DNA of 64,000 nucleotides from JAAOII01 sp965207705 (GTDB lineage: Bacteria > Pseudomonadota > Gammaproteobacteria > CBDBNL01 > JAAOII01), in contig OZ242292.1 of NCBI GenBank assembly GCA_965207705.1, positions 930,001 to 994,000 on the forward strand. The letters are read 5' to 3'. Position numbers and translations under genes: made by a program. This document shows, piece by piece, positions 56,221 through 64,000 of this stretch (its first letter is position 1; each line of letters starts with the position of its first letter). The notes beneath the pieces were generated by a model. That model ran no database searches. It saw only the letters and a list, made by a program, of their open reading frames with translations, and was not told the DNA's origin.

Positions 56221-57303
56221 CTACAACCAATCTCTTTTTTGGAGAATTTTTTGTAAGGCGGCTTCATCACTATCTTTGGCGGCGCTATCTTTGGCAGCGC
56301 TATCTTTGGCAGCACTATCTTTGGCAGCACTATCTTTGGCAGCACTATCTTTGGCAGCACTATCTTTCGCGGCGTTATCTTTCGCGGCGCTATCTTCAGA
56401 GGAATCACGCTTATATTGCCAGCGCACCAAAGGCGGCAAGGACATCAATATGGATTCGCTGCGTCCTCCTGACTGCAAACCAAACAAGGTTCCTCTGTCA
56501 TATAGCAGATTAAACTCAACATAACGGCCGCGCCTATACAGCTGAAAATCCCTTTCCTTTTTGCTAAAATTCTCTCCTGAATCTTTGCCTGAATCCTTGC
56601 CTGCATTAACACGCAGACACCTTTGTGTTAATGCTATATAAGTATCAACATAACACTGCCCCACTTCTTTAACAAACTCTAAACAACGTTGCGCATCCCA
56701 GCGGTTAAAATCATCAAAGAATAATCCTCCTATGCCACGGGTTTCGTTACGATGTGGCAAGTAGAAATAATCATCGCAGTTCTTTTTTAGTTCGCCATAT
56801 AGATTTTCATCAAACTTATCACAAACATCTTTTGCCGCTTGATGCCAGAAGATGCAATCCTCTTCTTCTATGTAATATGGAGTTAAATCAAAACCGCCGC
56901 CAAACCACCAGCCGTTAGCCACCTTCTCGGTAGAGGGGCTGGTATTATGCTCCGCATCATCTAACGAGAATATTCTCAAGTTGGCATGACTTGTTGGCAC
57001 ATAAGGATTAAGTGGATGGATAACTATAGATATACCGCACGCTTTGTAGGGCTTGCCGGCTAGTTGCGGATTCCTGCTGCTGGCTGCAGGAGGAAGATTG
57101 GTGGATGCTATGGTGGAAAAGTTTACTCCCGCTTTTTCCCATACTTTGCCGCCTTCTAAAACATTGCTGCATCCGCTCCCTAAACGTGATTGCCAGTCAT
57201 CCTGCACAAACGAGGCGGTGGAATCCTCAAACTCCTCTAATGCTTCTCTTATCTGTTGCTGCAGTTGGAGGAAATATTCTTCGGCTTGATTAAATAATGT
57301 CAT
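56221..57303 (-). CDS. hemF: Coproporphyrinogen III oxidase, oxygen-dependent
   Basis: 360 residues against about 300. GGGFDLTPYYIEEEDCIFWHQ, HRNETRGIGGLFFDDFN, RRGRYVEFNLLYDRGTLFGL and GGRSESILMSLPPLVRWQY are typical; the C-terminal EAALQKILQKRDWL matches the family's end. Between the last two a run of about nine AAKDS pentapeptides is inserted, where other HemF proteins have a short Pro/Gly loop. Aerobic haem synthesis, cytoplasmic, homodimer. Convergent with tsaC across 13 bp. Confidence 0.95.
   Translation of the reverse strand: MTLFNQAEEYFLQLQQQIREALEEFEDSTASFVQDDWQSRLGSGCSNVLEGGKVWEKAGVNFSTIASTNLPPAASSRNPQLAGKPYKACGISIVIHPLNPYVPTSHANLRIFSLDDAEHNTSPSTEKVANGWWFGGGFDLTPYYIEEEDCIFWHQAAKDVCDKFDENLYGELKKNCDDYFYLPHRNETRGIGGLFFDDFNRWDAQRCLEFVKEVGQCYVDTYIALTQRCLRVNAGKDSGKDSGENFSKKERDFQLYRRGRYVEFNLLYDRGTLFGLQSGGRSESILMSLPPLVRWQYKRDSSEDSAAKDNAAKDSAAKDSAAKDSAAKDSAAKDSAAKDSAAKDSDEAALQKILQKRDWL
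56272..56400 (-). repeat. 15-bp tandem repeat inside hemF
   Basis: Eight to nine units (TATCTTTGGCAGCAC on the plus strand) coding for AAKDS/N. Units differ by one or two bases; in frame. Confidence 0.9.
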
Positions 57304-57342
57304 AGTAGAATGACGGGGATTATGTTGTTTGTTTATGTGCGC

Positions 57343-57912
57343 CTATCCTGAGACGCTAATTTTATTATTAATAAACTCCAGTTCTTCTACTTCTTTAACT
57401 TTTACCTCAACTTCATCAAAGCTTTTCTTTGCTTGAAGTTCAGTCATAAATGGTTTCCATCCAATTAGCTTTTTCATCCTTTCTTCTCGTTCAGCATCAG
57501 GATATTTCTCATTTATCATATAAGCTGCTGCCAGTTTTTCTAACCTACCTATTTTCTTATCTAAAAACCAGCCAGCAATAAAATTGATTTCATCTTTGAA
57601 CTTGTAATTATCCTTATTTGCTTCAACCCACTTTTCTACATCTTCATAAAAATCATAAGCACATCCATAGCCAACTGGAGGGAAGCCCTTACTCAGTATA
57701 AAACTATCATTTAACATACGTATCTCATCTCTTAAGTCAAAAGCATAAGGACCGTAAATATCCTGTATAAATTTGTAATCTAAAGGAACGCTTAACATTT
57801 GCTGTGCAATATAACATCCTTTTTGTAAGTGAACCATCCCAGCCCAACCATTTTTATCTTTTAGTGCGTCAAGCAAAAAATAAATAAATTTAACTCTATC
57901 CTCTTGTTTCAT
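57343..57912 (-). CDS. YwgA-like protein, copy 1
   Basis: 189 residues. The N-terminal half (FLLDALKDKNGWAGMVHLQK, GCYIAQQML, YKFIQDIYGPYAFDLRDEI) resembles Bacillus YwgA and the wider DUF4065/Panacea-like family, where an LQK...YGPY pattern is typical. No catalytic motif. Close paralogue of the next gene (58562-57993): same start context and same C-terminus (FINNKISVSG). The two plus the HD gene upstream are all minus strand and form a probable unit. YwgA lies beside the HD protein YwfO in Bacillus, so the link may be functional. Role unknown. Confidence 0.65.
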   Translation of the reverse strand: MKQEDRVKFIYFLLDALKDKNGWAGMVHLQKGCYIAQQMLSVPLDYKFIQDIYGPYAFDLRDEIRMLNDSFILSKGFPPVGYGCAYDFYEDVEKWVEANKDNYKFKDEINFIAGWFLDKKIGRLEKLAAAYMINEKYPDAEREERMKKLIGWKPFMTELQAKKSFDEVEVKVKEVEELEFINNKISVSG

Positions 57913-57992
57913 AATATACCTCTTTAATAATAACTTATATATTCTATATTAAATATAGAAATAATTATTATCATTCTTTGGTGTATGCGCGC

Positions 57993-58562
57993 CTATCCTG
58001 AGACGCTGATTTTATTATTAATAAACTCCAATTCCTCTAGTTCTTTATTTCTTACCTCAACATCCTCAAAACAGCTAATCGCTTCAGGTTCAGTCATAAA
58101 TGGCTTCCATGCAATAAGCTTTTTTATTCTTTCTTCTCGTCCAGCATCAGGATATTTCTCATTTATCATATAAGCCGCTGCCAGTGCTACCAATATACCA
58201 GCTGGTTTATCTAAAAACCAGCCGGCAATAAAATTAATTTCATCTTTGAACTTGCAATTATCTTTTTTTGCTTCAACCCACTTTTCTACATCTTCATAAA
58301 AATCATAAGAACATCCATAGCCAACTGGAGGGAAGCCCTGAATAAGTATAAAATGATCTCTTAACATACGCACCTCATCTCTTAAATCAAAAGCATAAGG
58401 ACCATAAGTATACTGTATAAATTTATAATCTAAAGGAACGCCTAACATTCGCTGTGCAATATAACATCCTTGTTGCAAGTGAGTCATCCCAGCCCAACCA
58501 TTTTTATCTTTTAGTGCGTCAAGCAAAAAACAAATAAAATTAACTCTATCCTTTTCTTCCAT
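57993..58562 (-). CDS. YwgA-like protein, copy 2
   Basis: 189 residues, paralogue of the gene at 57343. The coding regions and about 50 bp upstream (AATATACCTCTTTAATAATA) match, so a unit of about 650 bp was duplicated in tandem. Substitutions are spread along the protein (for example IGRLEKLA versus AGILVALA), so both copies are under some constraint. Same YwgA-like N-terminal pattern (HLQQGCYIAQ, YTYGPYAFDLRDE). Confidence 0.65.
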   Translation of the reverse strand: MEEKDRVNFICFLLDALKDKNGWAGMTHLQQGCYIAQRMLGVPLDYKFIQYTYGPYAFDLRDEVRMLRDHFILIQGFPPVGYGCSYDFYEDVEKWVEAKKDNCKFKDEINFIAGWFLDKPAGILVALAAAYMINEKYPDAGREERIKKLIAWKPFMTEPEAISCFEDVEVRNKELEELEFINNKISVSG

Positions 58563-58651
58563 AATATACCTCTTTAATAATAACTTATATATTCTATATT
58601 AAATGTTAATAAAATATAGAAATTAATTAAACATTGTAATAACTTTTATTA

Positions 58652-60046
58652 TTACATCTCATTAAGTAGAATCTTATCTTTATTATTCTTAATCCACTCT
58701 TTAATATCACCGCTCTTATCTGGTTTTGCAAAGATATAACCATAATCAAAATCTGTTGAAATTATATGATTAAATATTTTAGAGCAATTCCTTACTTCCT
58801 TTATAGTACCATCTTCTAATTTTACAGGAAAATCTAAGTTATCATCTTTGTCAGTACTTTCACCAATATTTTTAATGATTCCTTCAGAGAATTCATTTAA
58901 AACTTTACTATATATTAGCTCTGTAGGGGTAGATAAACTTAACTTTTGTGGAGAATCATCTTGGATTGTTGTTTGCGTCAAATGTTCTGTAAATATCTTT
59001 TTATCATCAATATTTTGTTTGTATACTAACCTAAATCTATACTTTCTTTCTAGCAATTTATTAGAGTGATTATGCAAGCGATGCTCAGGATTATCTTGTA
59101 TCATAAATAGTTCCCTTAATATGTCAGAGTCCGTACATCGCAAATATCCTTCTGGCTTATCCTTATTAACTTTAAAACTCTCTTCTTGCATGAGTTCCTT
59201 AAGAAAATCCTGTAAATGTTCATCATATATCTTGCGAGTAGGATGCTGATAAACCTGGCTATACATCCAATGGCGAGACATTAATAAAGATTCCACCAAT
59301 GGTAAATCTTTTTCATGAATTCCTAAAGGAATATTCTCATTATTATCATTCAAAGGTATATCTAGGATACGTAACGAGCGGACTAATCTATCTTTATCCA
59401 CCAATCCATAAGGCACTCCAATATGACATGAATCTCTTAATAAATAGTCCATTCGATCTGCTCCAAAAAGGTCGCTTGTTATGATACTACTCAATATTTC
59501 TTTCCAAAGTTCTTCTGTAGTTTTTTCTGTTAATTTTTTAAAATCATTAGTAGCTATTATGGATATTATTTTAGGATCTAATGTTTTGCCTCCATCGGGC
59601 GCATTAACCGGTATCCTTTTAAAAAACTTGCTCATTTTTCCAGTAATTAATCTACGAGTTAGATCTTCATGATTTGTTTCTTCTAATATCTTTTCTCCTG
59701 TATGCGAAAAAGGTAAATGTCCTACATCATGACATAATGCTGCCATGCGTAATGTCTGACGCCAGTATTGCTTGTCGCGCAATTGCTCCTTAAATACTTC
59801 TTGGGATCTCTTGGTTAGATTATCGTCATCCATAACGACATCAAATATATTAGTGGCGAGCTCCATAACGCCCAATGAATGTTCAAAACGTTTATGGCTG
59901 GCTCCTGGATAGATGAGATAGGTCATAGCAAGCTGATGAATATCTCGTAAGCGTTGAAATTGAGGGGAATCAATAACTACTTTTTCTTCGTTAGTATAAC
60001 TAACAAATTTGTGTATAGGATCACGAACTATGTGATTATTTTTCAT
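58652..60046 (-). CDS. HD-domain phosphohydrolase (YwfO / dNTPase-like)
   Basis: 464 residues. IVRDPIHKFVSYTNEEKVVI and FQRLRDIHQLAMTYLIYPGA open the domain as in SAMHD1/YwfO proteins; HD metal ligands are His in HKRFEHSLGVMEL, His-Asp in AALCHDVGHLPFSHTGE and Asp in LFGADRMDYLLRDS. Such enzymes hydrolyse dNTPs or related nucleotides. A C-terminal half with no clear motif follows. It lies 89 bp upstream of the YwgA-like pair on the same strand. It has no transport or housekeeping neighbours, so an accessory (possibly defence) role is a reasonable guess. Confidence 0.8.
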   Translation of the reverse strand: MKNNHIVRDPIHKFVSYTNEEKVVIDSPQFQRLRDIHQLAMTYLIYPGASHKRFEHSLGVMELATNIFDVVMDDDNLTKRSQEVFKEQLRDKQYWRQTLRMAALCHDVGHLPFSHTGEKILEETNHEDLTRRLITGKMSKFFKRIPVNAPDGGKTLDPKIISIIATNDFKKLTEKTTEELWKEILSSIITSDLFGADRMDYLLRDSCHIGVPYGLVDKDRLVRSLRILDIPLNDNNENIPLGIHEKDLPLVESLLMSRHWMYSQVYQHPTRKIYDEHLQDFLKELMQEESFKVNKDKPEGYLRCTDSDILRELFMIQDNPEHRLHNHSNKLLERKYRFRLVYKQNIDDKKIFTEHLTQTTIQDDSPQKLSLSTPTELIYSKVLNEFSEGIIKNIGESTDKDDNLDFPVKLEDGTIKEVRNCSKIFNHIISTDFDYGYIFAKPDKSGDIKEWIKNNKDKILLNEM

Positions 60047-60198
60047 TATATTATTTACTTATTAAATATATACGCGCTTTTCCTTAACACAGTAATTCTT
60101 ATTGTTATTAATCTTTATAAGGGCTTTTATTATTAATTCAAGGTGTAAATTACCTTTGGTTTGTTGCGAGCATTTTGCGGGCGGAGGCATATATATTT

Positions 60199-60278
60199 GT
60201 CGCGAGCATACCGATGGTTTGTTGCAAGAGTTATACATCTTGCGGGCGGAGCATGGCTCCGCCCCTACAGACCATCGT
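60199..60278 (+). repeat. Nested palindromic (REP-like) element, copy d
   Basis: Best-preserved copy: TCGCGAGCATACCGATGGTTTGT, then GCGGGCGGAGC-ATG-GCTCCGCCCC, then TACAGACCATCG. Outer arms CGATGGTTTGT/ACAGACCATCG (one G-T) surround the inner GGGCGGAGC/GCTCCGCCC palindrome. A partial copy (TTTGGTTTGTTGCGAGCATT) precedes it at about 60154-60190. Confidence 0.7.
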
Positions 60279-60299
60279 AATTAATTCAAACAGAATACA

Positions 60300-60345
60300 T
60301 ATATAAGTACGTTGCGAGCATACCGATGGTTTGTTGCGAGAATTC
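60300..60345 (+). repeat. Nested palindromic (REP-like) element, copy e (left part only)
   Basis: CATATATAAGTACGTTGCGAGC, then ACCGATGGTTTGTTGCGAG; lost before the G/C-rich palindrome, ending beside the comM stop. Confidence 0.6.
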
Positions 60346-60354
60346 AGCTGGAAC

Positions 60355-61989
60355 TTATCTATCAAAATCTCGTCTATAGCTTAATGCCTCAGCAAGATGT
60401 TCTTTGCCTATATGTTCCGCATCCGCTAAGTCCGCTATGCTGCGCGCTACTCTCATACAACGATGGACTCCACGCATTGATAAACCCATTTTTTCAATGG
60501 CGCTTTTCATAAGGACTAACGCTGGGCTAGTTGCTGACTTCTCAGCCGCATTAGCGCTTGCGGCAGAGGCGGCAGATAAAGAACAATGCAGTTCGGTTTC
60601 GGCTGCATTTAATCTTGCATTAATCTTGCCGCTACGTTGTATCTGTTTAGTCCGTGTTTTGCTAACCAGTTCTTTTGTTTGGTTGTGTTCCATAAGGGCG
60701 GCAGCGTCATTGTCAGCAGTTTCATTGGCAGTAGAATTGTTAGAAATAAAAGCATCCTCATATTTTATTAGCGGCACTTCAACTTGCATGTCAATCCTAT
60801 CCAGCCAAGGGGCGGAAAGCTTGCCATGATATGCAGCTATTTTGTCGGGAGTGCAACGGCACTCCTTGTAAGGATTGTTCAAGTTACCACAAGGACAAGG
60901 ATTCATTGCCGCCACCAGCTGAAACCTGGCGGGGAAAGTGGACTGATGAGCAGCGCGGGATATAGTTACCATGCCGCTTTCCAACGGTTGGCGCAACACC
61001 TCCAAAACATTGCGCGTAAACTCGGGCAACTCATCCAAAAATAACACGCCATTGTGCGCCAGTGATATCTCTCCTGGTTTGGGAAAAGAACCGCCGCCAA
61101 CAATTGACGCCGCAGTCGCCGTGTGATGCGGAGCGCGGAAAGGACGTTGCTTTAATTGAATTGATGGTGTGCTTTTATTGGTATCGCCAAATTCACCAAA
61201 CTCTTTGAGCGCCAAAGAATGAATACATAATACCTCCAAGTATTCTTCATCTGTAAGTGGCGGCAATAAATACGGCAACCTCGTTGCCAACATTGTTTTG
61301 CCGCTACCTGGCGGTCCGCTCATCAAGATATTATGCCCACCCGCTGCGGCTATCAATAAAGCGCGCTTGGCTTTTTGCTGACCTTTAATGTCGCTAAGTT
61401 TTAGAGCGGCTGTGTCTAACTTTAGAGTCGCTTCTCCATCAGCAAGAGATTGGGGAACAAGCACATTTAATTCTCTGCTACGGTTTAAATGCGCCACCAC
61501 TTCAATCAAACGCGAGGCAGGTAAGCAGCTGATCTTTTGCAGCAGCGATGCTTCACCTATATTGCCCTTGCTGATAAATACCGACTTGTCCATAGCATTG
61601 GCGGCAACTATAGCGGGGATTATTCCACGAATGGGGAGTATTTCACCAGATAAAGCCAGCTCCCCCATAAACTCATAATTGTGCAGCTGCCTTTGGTTAA
61701 CCTGTTTGGATGCCGCCAATATGCCTATAGCTATGGCAAGGTCTAACCCACCACCGCCCTCTTTGGGTAAGTCGGCTGGCGCCAAGCTAATCGTTACTCG
61801 GCGATTGGGAAAGGTGAAACCAGAATTGATAATAGCACTGCGCACTCTTTCGCGGCTTTCGTTCACTGCCTTCTCTGGCAAGCCAACCAGATTGAAGCGG
61901 GAAAAGCCAGGGCTAAGATGCACCTCCACTCGCACTGCGGGTGCTTCCATGCCAAACTTAGTGCGGGCGGCAACTATGCTCAAATTCAT
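60355..61989 (-). CDS. comM: ComM/YifB-family AAA+ ATPase
   Basis: 544 residues. N-terminal Lon-like domain (VEVHLSPGFSRFNLVGLPEK, VTISLAPADLPKEGGGGLDL), Walker A GPPGSGKT near residue 225, FRAPHHTATAASIVGGG, Walker B HNGVLFLDELPEF, and MNPCPCGN with Cys-rich loop; C-terminal MRGVHRCMRVARSIADL. In Vibrio and relatives ComM is a hexameric helicase that promotes branch migration during natural transformation and integration of DNA. Ala/Ser/Asn-rich inserts (SAASAASANAAEKSA) lie near the C-terminus. A natural-transformation role here is inference; no com genes are nearby. Confidence 0.92.
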   Translation of the reverse strand: MNLSIVAARTKFGMEAPAVRVEVHLSPGFSRFNLVGLPEKAVNESRERVRSAIINSGFTFPNRRVTISLAPADLPKEGGGGLDLAIAIGILAASKQVNQRQLHNYEFMGELALSGEILPIRGIIPAIVAANAMDKSVFISKGNIGEASLLQKISCLPASRLIEVVAHLNRSRELNVLVPQSLADGEATLKLDTAALKLSDIKGQQKAKRALLIAAAGGHNILMSGPPGSGKTMLATRLPYLLPPLTDEEYLEVLCIHSLALKEFGEFGDTNKSTPSIQLKQRPFRAPHHTATAASIVGGGSFPKPGEISLAHNGVLFLDELPEFTRNVLEVLRQPLESGMVTISRAAHQSTFPARFQLVAAMNPCPCGNLNNPYKECRCTPDKIAAYHGKLSAPWLDRIDMQVEVPLIKYEDAFISNNSTANETADNDAAALMEHNQTKELVSKTRTKQIQRSGKINARLNAAETELHCSLSAASAASANAAEKSATSPALVLMKSAIEKMGLSMRGVHRCMRVARSIADLADAEHIGKEHLAEALSYRRDFDR

Positions 61990-62171
61990 TATTATTAATT
62001 GTTAACTATTTATTATTTATAAGGCGAATATGTTTCGCCCCTACTAACTCTTTATATTGGCAAAATCGTAAATTTCAAGGATAGGACGCGCTAAATGTTT
62101 ATATTAGAATATGCGGTTAATGTGGTTATAATAATGATATACAACTAATTATTACTACGAGGTATATTATT

Positions 62172-63365
62172 ATGAGTAACACTAATAGAGGGGTTGTGTA
62201 CATGGGACCGAATAAGGTTGAAGTTCAATCTATTGATTTTCCCACTCTTAGCTTGGGTAAGCGCCAATGTCAACACGGCGTGATTCTTAAAGTTATCACA
62301 ACCAATATATGCGGCAGTGACCAACACATGGTTCGCGGACGCACTACTGCTCCACAAGGTCTGGTCTTAGGCCATGAAATAACTGGAGAAATTATAGAAT
62401 GCGGCAAAGACGTAGAGTTCTTGAAAAAGGGCGATATTGTCTCAGTGCCGTTTAATATTGCATGCGGCAGATGCCGTAATTGTAAAGAAGGCAATACTGG
62501 CATCTGCTTGAATGTAAATGAAGGTAGAGCTGGCGCTGCTTATGGCTACGTTGACATGGGTGGCTGGGTAGGAGGACAGGCAGAATATGTTATGTGTCCT
62601 TATGCTGACTTTAACCTGCTGAAGTTTCCTGATAAGGAACAGGCAATGGAAAAAATCAGGGACTTGACTTTACTATCAGACATCTTCCCCACTGGTTTCC
62701 ACGGCGCTTATTCCGCAGGAGTAGGACCTGGTTCCACCGTTTATGTGGCAGGGGCTGGTCCCGTAGGGCTTGCTTGCGCTGCATCTTGTCATCTGCTTGG
62801 CGCTGCTGCCGTTATAGTGGGTGATATGATAGATGAGCGTCTTGCTCAAGCCAAATCATTTGGCTGCGAAACCATTGACTTGCGCCAAGATGGCGACATA
62901 GAAGATCACTTGGAAAGAATCCTTGGTGTCCGCGAAGTGGATAGCGCCGTTGATTGTGTTGGCTTTGAAGCCAGATGTCATGGTCATAATCATGCTGTGG
63001 AACAACCAGCAACTGTGCTGAATACTGTAATGAGTATCACCAGAGCTGGTGGCGCCATTGGCATCCCCGGGCTGTACGTTACAGAAGATCCAGGCGGCGT
63101 TGATAAAAATGCCCAAACTGGCACCTTAGCAATGCGCTTAGGGCTGGGCTGGGCAAAATCTCATGCTTTTTATACAGGACAATGTCCAGTAATGAAGTAT
63201 CATCGCAATCTTATGAATGCGATTCTTTATGACAAAATTGATATTGCAAAAGCCACCAATGTGCAACTTATATCTCTTGATGAATCAGTTCAAGGATATA
63301 AGGACTTTGATAAGGGCGCTGCAATGAAGTTTGTTATAGACCCACATGGTGTCGTAGCTGCCTAA
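62172..63365 (+). CDS. fdhA: Glutathione-independent formaldehyde dehydrogenase
   Basis: 397 residues, zinc MDR family, close in form to the Pseudomonas putida enzyme. Catalytic zinc Cys in NICGSDQHM with His in LGHEITGEI; structural zinc Cys set in ACGRCRNCKEGNTGIC; the long GRAGAAYGYVDMGGWVGGQA loop; NAD-binding AGAGPVGLACA; and ILGVREVDSAVDCVGFEA. It oxidises formaldehyde (and aldehydes by dismutation) with tightly bound NAD and no thiol. Shine-Dalgarno-like GAGGT lies ahead of the ATG. A strong terminator follows. Confidence 0.93.
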   Translation: MSNTNRGVVYMGPNKVEVQSIDFPTLSLGKRQCQHGVILKVITTNICGSDQHMVRGRTTAPQGLVLGHEITGEIIECGKDVEFLKKGDIVSVPFNIACGRCRNCKEGNTGICLNVNEGRAGAAYGYVDMGGWVGGQAEYVMCPYADFNLLKFPDKEQAMEKIRDLTLLSDIFPTGFHGAYSAGVGPGSTVYVAGAGPVGLACAASCHLLGAAAVIVGDMIDERLAQAKSFGCETIDLRQDGDIEDHLERILGVREVDSAVDCVGFEARCHGHNHAVEQPATVLNTVMSITRAGGAIGIPGLYVTEDPGGVDKNAQTGTLAMRLGLGWAKSHAFYTGQCPVMKYHRNLMNAILYDKIDIAKATNVQLISLDESVQGYKDFDKGAAMKFVIDPHGVVAA

Positions 63366-63390
63366 TTAGGCATTATTGTTTATAGATGTT

Positions 63391-63439
63391 GGTTAAGGAT
63401 AAAAGTTGACTTTATCCTTAACCTCATCTAATTTTTTTT
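63391..63439 (+). terminator. Intrinsic terminator after fdhA
   Basis: GGTTAAGGATAAA (63391-63403), 7-nt loop, TTTATCCTTAACC (63411-63423), a perfect 13-bp stem, then a run of eight T after TCATCTAA. Confidence 0.85.
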
Positions 63440-63463
63440 ATGTTAAATTAATAGAGGTTTATT

Positions 63464-63880
63464 ATGTTTACACTAAAAAACGTTAATTATTTTTCAGCAG
63501 CGGTTGCTGCAATTGTTGCTTGGTTTTTCGGCGCTCTTTGGTATAGCCCATTATTGTTTTGGGATATATGGTCTGCCAACAATAATGTGCAAGACCCTTT
63601 ACCGTATCCGATACTGTCAATGGGAGTTAGCTTAATAGGCAATTTTGTCGTTGCGGTTAGCATAGCTGTCATAAGCAATGTTTTGGGGATATGTGGTTTC
63701 AGGAATGGGTTCCTTCTTAGCTTATGGATAGGGATTGGCATCCTAGCAGTTAGTATGGTGAGTGGATATATGTTCCTTGATATGTCATGGCAATCAATGG
63801 GGGTGGATGTGTTGTTTGTTTATAGCAAAATTCTGATTTTTTGTATGTTTGCCGCTATCTGGCGCACAAAAGCGCCGTAA
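63464..63880 (+). CDS. DUF1761 membrane protein
   Basis: 138 residues with four hydrophobic helices. The opening NYFSAAVAAIVAWFFGALWYSPLLF and the central NAV-type helices match DUF1761, a small membrane family of unknown function. ATG at 63464 with GAGG about 10 nt upstream. Monocistronic after the fdhA terminator. Confidence 0.8.
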   Translation: MFTLKNVNYFSAAVAAIVAWFFGALWYSPLLFWDIWSANNNVQDPLPYPILSMGVSLIGNFVVAVSIAVISNVLGICGFRNGFLLSLWIGIGILAVSMVSGYMFLDMSWQSMGVDVLFVYSKILIFCMFAAIWRTKAP

Positions 63881-63891
63881 ATATAAAGTCG

Positions 63892-64000
63892 TTAATTAAG
63901 CTTTCTGCAATCTTGTTTGTATTTTAGATAATACCAGGCAGCTAACATAACAGATATTGCCAAAGATGGCAGTAGCACATAGTCCAAGTATGGGATTATG
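63892..64000 (-). CDS. C-terminal end of a membrane protein (partial)
   Basis: Minus-strand reading frame open from the right edge to a TAA at 63894-63892. The last 36 or so residues include a hydrophobic helix (LLPSLAISVMLAAWYYL) and a polar tail (KYKQDCRKLN). Family not identifiable from this fragment. Confidence 0.5.
   Translation of the reverse strand, partial: IIPYLDYVLLPSLAISVMLAAWYYLKYKQDCRKLN

Larger units (their letters stand above)
60047..60354. other. Intergenic region with repeat elements
   Basis: 308 bp between the HD gene and comM. It holds at least one full (60199-60278) and two partial copies of the nested palindromic element; no gene. Confidence 0.7.

Overview
The window looks like the chromosome of an uncultured or little-studied gammaproteobacterium of moderate AT content. 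The support is gene order and gene form: pheA / tyrA-aroA fusion / cmk / rpsA / lapA, pdxA-rsmA-apaG-apaH, single-chain long PurL, aerobic HemF, and a CAU tRNA beside rpoD. I cannot assign a genus.

Layout. 1-4650: two tandem, minus-strand lipoproteins built from GLUG repeats (the first runs off the left edge), with a duplicated upstream region. 4683-6853: an SDR oxidoreductase and a HisD-family dehydrogenase, probably catabolic. 7111-9757: petABC (cytochrome bc1). 9796-18026: aromatic amino-acid genes, cmk, rpsA, lapA and a TPR lipoprotein. 18062-22182: mntR convergent with a metal ABC transporter operon whose first gene starts inside a structured RNA leader with an intrinsic terminator. 22387-29620: tRNA-Leu, two sulfotransferase-like genes, pdxA-rsmA-apaG-apaH, argC and a small orphan gene.

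29713-45248 is a complete type II-C CRISPR-Cas locus. It has an array of about 156 repeats, cas2, cas1 and a 1248-residue Cas9 (all minus strand), and a tracrRNA divergent from cas9. Every repeat ends in TATAAT, so each can act as its own promoter, and the array reads rightward against the cas operon. A hairpin with a T-run stops that transcription inside the end of cas2. The tracrRNA has a well-formed promoter, an anti-repeat spanning the whole repeat, two small hairpins and a terminator.

45545-64000 is mostly housekeeping: purL, tRNA-CAU, rpoD, guaB, an L,D-transpeptidase, a YdcF-like protein, tsaC-like, hemF, comM, fdhA and a DUF1761 protein. It also holds a small module of two tandem YwgA-like genes plus an HD phosphohydrolase.

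Two genome-wide habits stand out. First, conserved enzymes (PurL, HemF, RsmA, PdxA, ArgC, TsaC, RpoD) carry in-frame low-complexity or tandem-repeat insertions at non-conserved positions. Second, a nested palindromic repeat of about 80-95 bp is scattered between genes at both ends of the window. Many genes lack a clear Shine-Dalgarno sequence, and at least two have TATAAT so close to ATG that they may be leaderless.
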